A stretch of DNA of 64,000 bases from Stieleria varia (GTDB lineage: Bacteria; Planctomycetota; Planctomycetia; Pirellulales; Pirellulaceae): assembly GCF_038443385.1 (NCBI RefSeq), contig NZ_CP151726.1, positions 8,122,001 to 8,186,000 on the forward strand, given 5' to 3'. The notes under the pieces were generated by a model, which was given only the letters and a program-made list of their open reading frames with translations, searched no databases and was not told where the DNA came from. The translations under genes were made by a program, and so were the position numbers. This document shows, one piece after another, positions 27,068-36,429 of the stretch (positions are counted from its first letter, which is position 1; every line of letters begins with the position of its first letter).

Positions 27068-28912
27068 TTAGGATGCCCTTGGAATCTGAACGCAGCGTCC
27101 ATCTTGCAATCCCAAACGCACAAAATCTCCATCGACCTCAATTCGCTCCACACTCATCACCTCACGGTCTTGATCGCCCCAAGTCAACGTCCAGCCAAGC
27201 CAAGCAAATCCCGATGAGGATTGAGACAACTGCAGGACATCGTTTGGATGTCTGACACCAAACTCAGGACAATACCAACCTGTTCCCTTGCCCCACCGAT
27301 CACTCTCTCGAAGACTGCGAAGACGTACGATGTCTTGGCCGTAAATCAATTCGGCCACCTCGGACGCACCAGAAAGCTCACACCGCCAGCTTGGATGGAC
27401 ATGCAACCGACTGACCAACTGATGCTGCCCACGTGATCGAATCCAGTCCACGACCGTCCACGAGCATCCATCCGCCAAAACCAAGCGTCCTACTTCGCGA
27501 ACGCCCAAGTGACGATACGCGTCGTGCGTTGCCACACACCAACTTAGCGAGTCTTCTCTGCCGCTTGCGCGCCACGTGATGTGCCCTCGACGCCCCATGC
27601 GAAATCGACTCCACAGATCACAGTGATCCACACCATCGACCTGCAATACATTGTGTGCTTCCGTCGCGCGACAATACCGCCGCATCTCAGATGGCTCGTA
27701 GTCAAAATTCCCCGAGTCCACCAACAGCGGGCGGCCAGCAACCGAAGCGACTACCTGCAATAAATCCGCGTGCGCATGAGCGGGCAATGAATCACACCCC
27801 ACGTCGCTGACATCAAAGACAAACTTTTCCCGACCACTGGGGCAATCAACCCAAGGTTCAGCCACCGTCTCCGTGCCATCGAATCTGATCGTCGAGTTTT
27901 CTCCTGTCCACTCGAACAACACCGATGGATTTGGAGTCTCGTCCATCGCCGAATCGCCAAACAGCGGAATGCTGCCGTCCGAATGAAGCACATGCTGTAA
28001 CCACCGGCACATCAACTCGGCTACCGTGACCAATTGACCTCGCATGGGATGCGACGCAAATTCGGTCGCATCGACCAACTCCAGTACGCAAAACAGCATG
28101 ATGGCATGATACGTCGGCGTGCGTTCAAAATGCTCACCGCTCGGCAAAACCTGCAATCGAATCTCACGCATCAATCGCGACTCGAACCGTGGCAGCGACT
28201 TCCCTGAGAGCGTCTCTAAAAAGCAATTCGCAAACACCAACGTCGCCAGGTTTTCCAGCAGATGGTTCCCCCCGAGATCCCACTCAAGATTGCGTGCCAG
28301 CCACCGCAACTGGTCGTGAACACTCAACCAAAAAGCAGTCTCGATGTCATCCTCGAGCTCAAACGCCGCAGCGAAACAGATCCAAACACGCAGTCGACGT
28401 GAGATGCAAAACGGATGCCAAGCGTTTTCATCTCGATCTGGAAATTGATGCAGCGGATCACTGAGCCAACCGCGCAGCAAATCATTCGCGGCCTCCAAAT
28501 CATGCTCTGCCAATTCCAACAGGTATTCGTGACACTGCAGATGGAACAACCACAACCGAGGCTCGTCTCCTCGCCAACGAATCGACTGGAGCGACGTCGT
28601 ATCCTGCTCGGTCAGCCTGACCGACTGATTGAGAAAACAAAACGTGCCTTCGGCCATTTGAGATCCGTCATGGCCGCGATGCGACCAAGCACTCAGTCGC
28701 TTTTCAGATAGCCGGGTCAGCGACTCCTTCGCTCCGGCTCGTAGACAGCATGCATCTCTGCCAAGCTGAAAGATCATCCGTTCGGGAAGACGACGACGGA
28801 CCTTAAGCTGCACGCTCTTCCAAGCCCGTCCAATCAGTTGGCTGGGTTTGTGATAGGCCAGCAGGTTCGACACACGAGCGAGCCGGCGTCCAAAGAACCG
28901 TTCGCTCAGCAT
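27068..28912 (-). CDS. Heparinase II/III-like protein (polysaccharide lyase fold)
   Basis: 614 residues without a signal peptide. The N-terminal ~300 residues are the alpha-helical toroid (RWLARNLEWDLGGNHLLENL). The heparinase II/III beta domain is marked by AHAHADLLQVV, GRPLLVDSGNFDYEPSE and EAHNVLQVDGVDH near residues 375-435, carrying the catalytic His and metal-binding pattern of that family. Such proteins occur within many exopolysaccharide operons, where they may trim or modify the polymer. It is 51 bp downstream of a glycosyltransferase gene on the same strand, so it belongs to the operon. No secretion signal is seen, which is unusual for a lyase. Confidence 0.85.
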   Translation of the reverse strand: MLSERFFGRRLARVSNLLAYHKPSQLIGRAWKSVQLKVRRRLPERMIFQLGRDACCLRAGAKESLTRLSEKRLSAWSHRGHDGSQMAEGTFCFLNQSVRLTEQDTTSLQSIRWRGDEPRLWLFHLQCHEYLLELAEHDLEAANDLLRGWLSDPLHQFPDRDENAWHPFCISRRLRVWICFAAAFELEDDIETAFWLSVHDQLRWLARNLEWDLGGNHLLENLATLVFANCFLETLSGKSLPRFESRLMREIRLQVLPSGEHFERTPTYHAIMLFCVLELVDATEFASHPMRGQLVTVAELMCRWLQHVLHSDGSIPLFGDSAMDETPNPSVLFEWTGENSTIRFDGTETVAEPWVDCPSGREKFVFDVSDVGCDSLPAHAHADLLQVVASVAGRPLLVDSGNFDYEPSEMRRYCRATEAHNVLQVDGVDHCDLWSRFRMGRRGHITWRASGREDSLSWCVATHDAYRHLGVREVGRLVLADGCSWTVVDWIRSRGQHQLVSRLHVHPSWRCELSGASEVAELIYGQDIVRLRSLRESDRWGKGTGWYCPEFGVRHPNDVLQLSQSSSGFAWLGWTLTWGDQDREVMSVERIEVDGDFVRLGLQDGRCVQIPRAS

Positions 28913-28963
28913 ACCTACTTATTCCATCTCTTTGCGTCGATCGATCTGCGGGAGTCGAGAAAA

Positions 28964-30316
28964 CTACCCAACCTGTTCCGCTTGCGTTTTCGCAGCAACA
29001 CCAGCCGATGAACTTGACTTCGATCGACGCTCCTCAGGACCGATCGCAGGCAAATCTGCCACAACGGTGGTGACCGGCTGACCGGATGCAACCTCCCGCA
29101 ACAATGTCAGATAGGTTGCGGCGAGATCGTTTCGGTCGAAGTGCTTCAGTGCAAAACGCCTTGCGTCGCTCCCCATCGCACGCGCCAGCTCGGGATCCTC
29201 CGCCAACCGCAAGACGGCATTGAACAACTCGGCATCGTCTTCCGGCTCGACGGCCACACCGCCGCCCGCCATCATCACGATGTCGCGCGCGGGCCCTTTC
29301 ACGCCCATGATGATCGGTCGTTCCATCGCCATGGTTTCAAAAATCTTGGATGGAATCACCGTCGCAAACAACGCGACATTGCTCAAGTGAACCAAACACG
29401 CGTCCGATGTCGCCAACACCTTGGGCATCTGAGGCTTATCCAAATGCCCGGTCATCACGATGAAATCATCCAGCCGAAGCTCTGAAACCGTCTCACGCAA
29501 TGACGACAGTTTCGCGCCTCCTCCAACGACCATGAACACGACATCGTCACGACCTGCATCGCGTAGACGCTCAGCGGTTCGCACCACGATGTCCAATCCA
29601 TGCGCCAGCCCCACGGTACCGACATAGGAGCAGATGAACTTGCCCTGCAAGCCATAGGTCTCCACGATGTCCAAACAACGTTCCTCGGGTGTGAACTGCT
29701 CTGGGTCCACCCCGTTGGTGATCACTGAAATCCGATCACCCAAGCCAACCTTTTTCATGATGTTGGTTCGGTAACCCGAACCAACGGCGACGATGTGTGA
29801 TGCGTTTCGATACATCCATCGTTCGATCACCTCCAACGCTCGGATGATCGGTGATCGCCCCATGGCACCAACGGTTAAAATGGATTCCGGCCATATATCG
29901 CGAATCTCCAACACCAATGGCCGCCACTTCAACCAGCTCGCCAAGACGCCGGCAACGCCACAAAAAAACTGTGGACTTGTGGCGACGATCACGTTGGGCC
30001 GTCTGACAAAGAACACGAAGGCGAACAGAGCGGAAAACATGTAGGACAAGAAATTCAGGATCAAGTCCTTCTTGCCTGGCTTGGGGCGAATGCGGGTCCA
30101 CACCCGGACCACTTCTATCCCGTCGATCGTTTCTCTAACCGGCCAAAGTCCGTTCGAGTATCCCTCGTAGACCTCTCCATTAGGCACATTGGGCGCACAA
30201 GTGATCACCGTGACCTCATGCCCGGCCGCCGCCCACCGCGCGCAATGGTCATGCGTCCGAGATGCCGGCGCATTCCCTTCGGGCGTGAAGTAGTGCGAAA
30301 AGAAGACGATTTTCAC
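28964..30316 (-). CDS. Family 4 glycosyltransferase, WbuB/WcaI-like
   Basis: 450 residues from the GTG at 30316, which begins directly with the family's (M)KIVFFSHYFTPEGNA; the ATG at 30361 adds 15 extra residues. The WbuB-type pattern includes the N-terminal acceptor domain, a hydrophobic middle (MFSALFAFVFFVRRPNVIVA) and the C-terminal GT-B nucleotide-sugar site around KIFETMAMERPIIMG and the preceding EPEDDAEL block. It transfers a sugar, often an N-acetylated amino sugar, to the lipid-linked repeat unit at the membrane. Downstream of the acetyltransferase, with a 193-bp gap. Confidence 0.92.
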   Translation of the reverse strand: MKIVFFSHYFTPEGNAPASRTHDHCARWAAAGHEVTVITCAPNVPNGEVYEGYSNGLWPVRETIDGIEVVRVWTRIRPKPGKKDLILNFLSYMFSALFAFVFFVRRPNVIVATSPQFFCGVAGVLASWLKWRPLVLEIRDIWPESILTVGAMGRSPIIRALEVIERWMYRNASHIVAVGSGYRTNIMKKVGLGDRISVITNGVDPEQFTPEERCLDIVETYGLQGKFICSYVGTVGLAHGLDIVVRTAERLRDAGRDDVVFMVVGGGAKLSSLRETVSELRLDDFIVMTGHLDKPQMPKVLATSDACLVHLSNVALFATVIPSKIFETMAMERPIIMGVKGPARDIVMMAGGGVAVEPEDDAELFNAVLRLAEDPELARAMGSDARRFALKHFDRNDLAATYLTLLREVASGQPVTTVVADLPAIGPEERRSKSSSSAGVAAKTQAEQVG

Positions 30317-30509
30317 GGTCTGATTGGCGTGGTCAAGAAAAGTGCGGCCCCAATCGGGCATCGGGATGAGAGCAAAATAGGCTGGGCTTTAGAAGGCTCC
30401 ATTGTCTTCAATCGCGATCGCCTTCGCACAGAATAAGCGACGAAATGGCCGGTGAAATCCCAAATTCACCAACGTTCAGTCCGATCGCGAAAGCTGTAGC
30501 ACGCTGCGG

Positions 30510-30974
30510 CTAAGGAACAATCCCGCTAAGAACCGTTTCCAATTCGTACTGAGTCAGCTCTCGCACGACTTTGGCCGGCGATCCGACGGCCAGTACCCCA
30601 TCCGGCAAATCGCTCAGAACGACACTGTTTGCACCAATGATGACTCGGCTACCGATGCAAATCGATCCGGAAACCACCGCGCCCGTTGCAATGTAAACAT
30701 GGTCGCCAATCTTCGGCACGCCCGGCTGACCAGGATTTCGACCCACCGTGACATTGGTGCCAATATGACAATAGTCGCCGATCACACAATCCTTGTGCAA
30801 CACCACTCCCAGTCCCCAGTATCCGATGACGATCGACTTGCCAAGTGAAGCACTTGACGGAACGAAACCGCCAAAGATCAATCGGTTGATCCAAGTGATC
30901 ACCCAACCGATTCGCCGCATCCCATGTCGATGAAACCAATTGCCAATCCGGTAGCAAATCACGGTGGGATTCAT
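30510..30974 (-). CDS. Hexapeptide-repeat acetyltransferase (serine acetyltransferase-like)
   Basis: 154 residues. Left-handed beta-helix repeats are seen in GVVLHKDCVIGDYCHIGTNV, GAVVSGSICIGSRVIIGANS and VVLSDLPDGVLAVGSPAKVV. The N-terminus is shorter than in CysE and the family context is 'serine acetyltransferase-like' sugar O- or N-acetyltransferases found in polysaccharide loci. It probably acetylates a sugar of the repeat unit using acetyl-CoA. The start overlaps the preceding glycosyltransferase stop by 4 bp (ATGA). Confidence 0.88.
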   Translation of the reverse strand: MNPTVICYRIGNWFHRHGMRRIGWVITWINRLIFGGFVPSSASLGKSIVIGYWGLGVVLHKDCVIGDYCHIGTNVTVGRNPGQPGVPKIGDHVYIATGAVVSGSICIGSRVIIGANSVVLSDLPDGVLAVGSPAKVVRELTQYELETVLSGIVP

Positions 30975-32077
30975 CTCAACAATTCCCTGAACTGCTGGAC
31001 TGCATTTTCAAGCGAATTCTCACGCACAGCCCGACGATACGCGTTCTCGGCAAACTGCGATCGCAACGATCGATTACCACATAGCTCAATCACGCGTGCG
31101 GCCATCGCCTCATGATCTGCGACATCAACAATGAAGCCGCCGACTTCATCGACAACCATATCGGACACCGCTCCCACATCGGTCGCAACCGTCGGCACCT
31201 TCAACGCGATCGTCTCCAGCAATGCATTGGGGAAACCCTCCGCATGCGAACAAAACAAAATCACGTCCAACTCTCGCAAACGCTCTTTCTTGTCGTTGTC
31301 TAGCCAACCGCCATACTTGATTGCACCGTCACCGCGTTGTTGAATCAAACGCTGCAACTCGTCCAAATCCGCGCCATCGCCAAACACAATCGCGCGAATC
31401 TGCGGGTTCACTTTCCGCAATTGGTCAACCACCTCAACAAAATCCCAAATCCCTTTCGATTTCTCGATCCGATTGTAAAAACCGACCACCGCACCGGTTC
31501 CATCGGACGACGACACAGGTTCATCGATGTCCACAAACGCCGACGCTCGCAACCAGTTCTCTAATACGACAAAGCGAGATTCGGCTTCCCCGACTTGGGC
31601 GTACATCTCCACATAAAAATCTTTCCAACGCTCACTCTGACAGAGGACGCGCCACGAGCACCGAACAACCAGTCGACCAAATCTGCGCATCCAAGCACGA
31701 GATTGCAGTTGGTTCATCAAGTGACCTGATCGTGGGAACAACACCACTCGTTTCCCAAGACAACGTCCCAGGATCGCGATCGTCCCCTTCTCCAAGAAAC
31801 TGTTTCCATGGCTGGTGAAACAAACGACATAACGCACCCGACTCGTCGTCATCAACCAGAGACTTTTCAGAATTCGAATCACGGATGATGGTGCACGTCG
31901 CCAGCCAGACTGATTGCGAATGCTGCTGATCGTCGAATCGACCAACAAGAACTCGTAGTCCTGCTGCAATTCACTCTCGACCAGACTACTGCACGCAAAA
32001 GCTAAACCGCCAATCCGATCGTCCTCGGCGGTACGCCTGAACGCTCCGATCACCAACACCTTCTCTTTCTTACTCAT
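30971..32077 (-). CDS. Family 4 glycosyltransferase
   Basis: 368 residues of GT-B fold. The C-terminal domain shows IRAIVFGDGADLDELQ, DVILFCSHAEGFPNALLETI and VATDVGAVSDMV, the GT4 nucleotide-sugar binding signature with its E-x7-E-like pattern. It adds a monosaccharide to the growing lipid-linked unit; donor and linkage are not predictable. Translationally coupled to the downstream acetyltransferase by a 4-bp overlap, and 39 bp after the Wzy-like gene. Confidence 0.92.
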   Translation of the reverse strand: MSKKEKVLVIGAFRRTAEDDRIGGLAFACSSLVESELQQDYEFLLVDSTISSIRNQSGWRRAPSSVIRILKSLWLMTTSRVRYVVCFTSHGNSFLEKGTIAILGRCLGKRVVLFPRSGHLMNQLQSRAWMRRFGRLVVRCSWRVLCQSERWKDFYVEMYAQVGEAESRFVVLENWLRASAFVDIDEPVSSSDGTGAVVGFYNRIEKSKGIWDFVEVVDQLRKVNPQIRAIVFGDGADLDELQRLIQQRGDGAIKYGGWLDNDKKERLRELDVILFCSHAEGFPNALLETIALKVPTVATDVGAVSDMVVDEVGGFIVDVADHEAMAARVIELCGNRSLRSQFAENAYRRAVRENSLENAVQQFRELLR

Positions 32078-32116
32078 GTGGCTGCGGCTACTGAACGATC
32101 CTGACCGGCATATTCC

Positions 32117-33313
32117 TCATGCATTTTGATAAGGTTGCCATGCCAACTCGTCCTCATGGGCAAACCTGATGAACTGAACACAAACACCGAGCATGACCCA
32201 AAAGTGAATCATACCGACCATGTCGTTGCCAAGCGAATTGAGCATGCTGACCGCCAAGAAACCGATCACGAAATCACGTTCCAACCCCATCCCCTCTGTC
32301 GCTTTCGCCAATCGGTACATCATCAATGCAAAACAACAAAAGCCAAAGAAGCCCCATTCGGTCAACAGCGTCACATAGAAATTGTGCGACCCCAGTTTCC
32401 GCAGCGTTCCATCCGTTCGGCGTTCACGAAAGAACTTGGTGTGGTATTTCTCTCGGTACTGCCCAAACCCGATCCCAACGAACCCGTGCTCGTAACCCAC
32501 CTGCAATGCAGCGGATGCCACGGCAATCCGTCCCGCACCTCCCCTCGCGATGACATCTCGATTGGTCAATCGCGTGAAAACGGCTCGCTGAGTGATGCGG
32601 CTGATCTCTTTTTCAAAATAGAGTGATACCCCAGCGATCACCAAACCAGTGATCAACAACCCATTGAACAATCTCGGATTGCGCCAGGTCTGTGACATGA
32701 AACATCCCACCATTCCCACCAGCGCATTTCGGGAACCGGTCAAAACCATAATCGGAATCAGCCCAACCGCGACTGCCAAACGCACACCGTTTGGAATCAC
32801 CAGGTTGCGGTTGATGACGATCAGCAACACAAAGCAACCACCAAATCCGATAGCGTTAGGGTTCTCAAACAAACCCGACAACCGATACTCGCCCTGATTG
32901 AAAGCCAACAGTCCAAAGTACGCGGAGACAATGAAAGAGACGACAGATGCATACAGTCCGATGATCAGTGAGCGTCGTGACGTCACCCCAAACGTCGCCA
33001 CATAAAGAATCAGAATAGAACCGATCAATGGCACGTTTGCCAACATGTCTCGACCGCCGAAGAGAACCGTTACGATCGAGCCATAGAATATGGCCGCGAA
33101 CAGCAACCTGGAAAACTGGCGTGTCACAGCGGCCTCACGAACAAATTTGGGCCACACAAAGGCACAGATAACCAGTGCAATCACACGATAGGGCTTGAAC
33201 ATTGTGTCAATGCCGACCAACTCCAGTAAATTGGGAACATTGACGAACAACATCATGCCCCAATACAGGTAGTCCGTCACCGCATAGCGTTGCTTTCCTG
33301 AATCATTCTGCAT
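32117..33313 (-). CDS. Wzy-like O-antigen/EPS polymerase
   Basis: 398 residues, about ten to twelve predicted membrane helices and a periplasmic loop between the last helices containing YREKYHTKFFRERRTDGTL and KLGSHNFYVTLLTEWGFFG, the H-N-F/Y pattern of the Wzy_C/O-antigen ligase superfamily. It lies among glycosyltransferases, as expected for a polymerase that joins repeat units on undecaprenyl diphosphate. A ligase role is possible; sequence alone does not separate the two. Confidence 0.88.
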   Translation of the reverse strand: MQNDSGKQRYAVTDYLYWGMMLFVNVPNLLELVGIDTMFKPYRVIALVICAFVWPKFVREAAVTRQFSRLLFAAIFYGSIVTVLFGGRDMLANVPLIGSILILYVATFGVTSRRSLIIGLYASVVSFIVSAYFGLLAFNQGEYRLSGLFENPNAIGFGGCFVLLIVINRNLVIPNGVRLAVAVGLIPIMVLTGSRNALVGMVGCFMSQTWRNPRLFNGLLITGLVIAGVSLYFEKEISRITQRAVFTRLTNRDVIARGGAGRIAVASAALQVGYEHGFVGIGFGQYREKYHTKFFRERRTDGTLRKLGSHNFYVTLLTEWGFFGFCCFALMMYRLAKATEGMGLERDFVIGFLAVSMLNSLGNDMVGMIHFWVMLGVCVQFIRFAHEDELAWQPYQNA

Positions 33314-33373
33314 AACGCACTATTTCCATTCGCGACGATCTCGACGAGTCCATGTCAAATACTCGACCTGTGC

Positions 33374-35236
33374 TCACATCGCCACCTGATACTTATCGAA
33401 CCAGATCGCCAACTGAAACAGTTTCCACAAGAAGAACGCATCACGCTCTGATCCAGATTGATGCCTCGCCAGCATTGCATCCACAGCAGACTGCTTCAGC
33501 ATGCCCTTTTCAGCCATGCCCGCAAAATGGTCACGAGCCATTTCATTGAGCGGCCCTCGCAACCACGCTGAGTAGGGCACGCCAAATCCAGACTTCCTCG
33601 CTGTCAATATCTCACTAGGAACAATTCCCGAAAGAGACTCGCGAAGCAACCACTTCTGTACGCCCGAACGGACCTTGAATGAACTAGGAAGCGATACAGC
33701 AAAGTCGACCAAGTCATTCTCAAGTAACGGCACTCGCACTTCTATTCCATTTGCCATCGACGCTCGATCGACTTTCTCCAGAAATACGTCGGGCAATACA
33801 ATCTCCAGGTCCGTCAGCAACATTGCTTGGACACTGTCCAAACTCGAGTACTTACCGGCGATTTCTTTGTATCGCTCAAACGGTTGTTGATCCAGCAATC
33901 GACGCCCGATGCCATCACTAAACACACCACTCAATCGTTCTGTCGAGGTTTCGGTCGTCAACAACCGTGCGAACCTGTCTCCTCTATTTTTGGGCAGGAA
34001 GCATTGCAGATACCGTGAGAGACGCTGAGGCAGTGCACCCGAAATTCCGGGAATCCTGAGAACTTGAGCGATGCACCGATAGAACGCCTCATGAGTCAGC
34101 GTTCGATATCGCCGATATCCTCCAAACAATTCATCTCCGCCATCGCCCTGCAACACAACCTTGATGTCTGCAAGATTCTGTCTGCACAGCAGGTACAACG
34201 GAATATTTGCCGAATCGCCAAAGGGCAAATCATGGCACTCCACCAACGCCGAAACGGTTGCCTCCAGCCCAAAACCGGAAACTTGAACCTCGTGATGCTC
34301 CGTATCAAATCGCTCCGCAACGAGCTTGGCCAATTCCAACTCACTTTTGTCAGCGAAATCAAAGGCCACCGAGAATGTCCGGAGCTTTCCTGGGTAATGC
34401 CGGGACGCAAACGCAGTGATGGCCGAAGAATCCAAACCGCCGCTGAGAAACACGCCAATCGGAACATCTCCCGTCAACTGAGATCGAACCGCCGCCTCCA
34501 ATCGCTCGCGTGTCTCCTCAATCGCATCTCCAACTGTTCCCGAGTATCCACCAGGTTCCGGATACCAATAGACTCCCGTCACCGGCGACTGATCACCGCG
34601 ACTCCAGATCGCATAGCTCGCAGGCGGCAACTGCGAGATTCCCGCGAATAGAGTCTTGCCACCCAGCGAAACTCCAAATTGCAGGAACTCGGAAAACGCC
34701 TGAAACTGCACTTCTCGCTTCAGCTCCGGTACCGCGTGCAAAATCGCCTTGATCTCCGAAGCGAGCACCAACTGCCCGCCATGGGAATAAAGGTACAGCG
34801 GCTTGACGCCCAACCGGTCTCTCGCGACCGTCAGCGTCTTGGCATCACGATCCCAAAACGCGAACGCAAAGATCCCATTGAGCTTCCTTAGACAATCAAC
34901 TCCCCAGTGCTTCAAGCCATAGGCCAACACTTCGGTATCGCAGTGGGTACGGAACCGCACTCCGAGAGCTTCCAACTCGGACTTGAGCTGAGCAAAGTTG
35001 TAGATTTCACCGTTGTAGACCAGGGTAAACCTACCGCCGTCAATGGTAAATGGCTGATTGGCTCCCGCGGTCAAGTCGACGATGCTTAATCGTGTATGCC
35101 CCAATCCCACATGCTCATCGACAATAGCATCACTGAAATCTGGACCGCGATGAGACAACGTTTCGGTCGCCTCGCGAACCCGAGACGGATCAATCTCGGT
35201 TTCATTCGAATCAAAAAGGGCAAAGATTCCACACAT
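33374..35236 (-). CDS. asnB: Asparagine synthase-type glutamine amidotransferase (AsnB family)
   Basis: 620 residues from the ATG at 35236, chosen so that the N-terminal Cys2 nucleophile is exposed (MCGIFALFD); the frame is open 11 residues further upstream. The Ntn-type glutaminase domain (about 1-210) has SHRGPDFSDAI and GHTRLSIVDL. The synthetase domain carries the pyrophosphate loop FLSGGLDSSA and GGDELFGGYRRY. AsnB homologues in polysaccharide clusters often amidate uronic acids or sugar acids, which would suit the glucuronate and nonulosonate made here; ordinary asparagine synthesis is the alternative. Only 4 bp separate it from the preceding gene's stop. Confidence 0.9.
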   Translation of the reverse strand: MCGIFALFDSNETEIDPSRVREATETLSHRGPDFSDAIVDEHVGLGHTRLSIVDLTAGANQPFTIDGGRFTLVYNGEIYNFAQLKSELEALGVRFRTHCDTEVLAYGLKHWGVDCLRKLNGIFAFAFWDRDAKTLTVARDRLGVKPLYLYSHGGQLVLASEIKAILHAVPELKREVQFQAFSEFLQFGVSLGGKTLFAGISQLPPASYAIWSRGDQSPVTGVYWYPEPGGYSGTVGDAIEETRERLEAAVRSQLTGDVPIGVFLSGGLDSSAITAFASRHYPGKLRTFSVAFDFADKSELELAKLVAERFDTEHHEVQVSGFGLEATVSALVECHDLPFGDSANIPLYLLCRQNLADIKVVLQGDGGDELFGGYRRYRTLTHEAFYRCIAQVLRIPGISGALPQRLSRYLQCFLPKNRGDRFARLLTTETSTERLSGVFSDGIGRRLLDQQPFERYKEIAGKYSSLDSVQAMLLTDLEIVLPDVFLEKVDRASMANGIEVRVPLLENDLVDFAVSLPSSFKVRSGVQKWLLRESLSGIVPSEILTARKSGFGVPYSAWLRGPLNEMARDHFAGMAEKGMLKQSAVDAMLARHQSGSERDAFFLWKLFQLAIWFDKYQVAM

Positions 35237-35240
35237 CGAC

Positions 35241-36419
35241 CTAGACCGCCGGCCGACGAATCTGGTCACGGAACTGTGATGTCACTCGCTGACCAAAAAA
35301 CAAACCCGCCGCTGTCATTGCGTTTCGTATCTTGTCATCAGCAAGCTCTCTATCAGCAACCAATCGATCGAGCGCAGCAACAAGCTCGGACTCGCTCGGC
35401 TGTGTCACCAAGCAACCAATTCCGTGCTCTCTCACGAACTCCGACAAAAACGCGTTCTCCGGTGAATGCACCAACAGGGGCAGCCCGCTCAACATCATCG
35501 GAATGGTGCGAGTTGGAAAAATCGTTTGATACTCGACAGCTCCGTACCCACCCGTCAACCCGTGCGTCAAAGCAACTAGGTCATACTGCCGGATCTCCGA
35601 CATCATGTCATCGAACGACAGATGCCCCAACGCCCCGTGATAGTGCTCTGTGGAAACGTTCAAGCCACGCTGAGCCAACAACAATCGCGGAACATCTGTG
35701 TAAAAGTGCAATTCATAGTCACAGCGAGATCGCACAGCCGCTTGCAAACGCAACGTGGCATCCAGATTGGATTGATTGAAATTCCCAAACAGGACAATTC
35801 TCTTCGTCCCTGTGACAGAAACGGGCTCTCTTTCAAAACGGGACGGATACTCACAAAACACATGCGTCAAGACGGAGAACTTGACCTCCGGATAAGTGTC
35901 CCGCATGTAGCCCAACATGCCATCGCTCATCACAAAAACTGTTCGTGACCTCTCAAAGATCTCAGCTTGATATTGCTGGGCACGCACGTCCTCGATGGCA
36001 TCGTTGTCAACATAGGTGTTGTGAAAATACGAATCGAACGGGACATTCAATCTCTTGGCCGCCAAACATGCAGCGTAACACCACAGATCATCGGGATAGA
36101 CTCCCAAAATGTGGTTGCATCGGTGCCGGGTGGCGACATCCATGATCCTTTTCACCAAGCGGTCCAATAGCCGCCAACGAAGCCGCTTAAAAAAACGAGC
36201 CCCTCTGCCTCCCAGGGACATCGCGGTCCCGAAATACTCGACCTCGGGAAACCCCTGCTGGCGCTGATGCTCAGTACGCTTTCCAAAGGCACAATCACCC
36301 AGCAAAACCAGCTCATCCGCGGAAAAGTGGGCAGCAAAGTTCTCCATCACGATCGACGAACCGCATCGCTTTGGCAGCAGCGACTCCGACACAACAAGCG
36401 TTTTGATCGAATCGACCAT
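35241..36419 (-). CDS. Putative glycosyltransferase, GT-B fold
   Basis: 392 residues from the ATG at 36419. The frame is open to 36479 but that would overlap the preceding gene by 50 bp. It lacks a strong family match in what I can see. The N-terminal half has LGVYPDDLWCYAACLAAKRL, and the C-terminal half shows RIVLFGNFNQSNLDATLRLQ and SGLPLLVHSPENAFLSEFV, consistent with a GT4-like second Rossmann domain. Placement in the cluster supports a sugar-transfer role. Confidence 0.78.
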   Translation of the reverse strand: MVDSIKTLVVSESLLPKRCGSSIVMENFAAHFSADELVLLGDCAFGKRTEHQRQQGFPEVEYFGTAMSLGGRGARFFKRLRWRLLDRLVKRIMDVATRHRCNHILGVYPDDLWCYAACLAAKRLNVPFDSYFHNTYVDNDAIEDVRAQQYQAEIFERSRTVFVMSDGMLGYMRDTYPEVKFSVLTHVFCEYPSRFEREPVSVTGTKRIVLFGNFNQSNLDATLRLQAAVRSRCDYELHFYTDVPRLLLAQRGLNVSTEHYHGALGHLSFDDMMSEIRQYDLVALTHGLTGGYGAVEYQTIFPTRTIPMMLSGLPLLVHSPENAFLSEFVREHGIGCLVTQPSESELVAALDRLVADRELADDKIRNAMTAAGLFFGQRVTSQFRDQIRRPAV

Positions 36420-36429
36420 CAAACGATCG

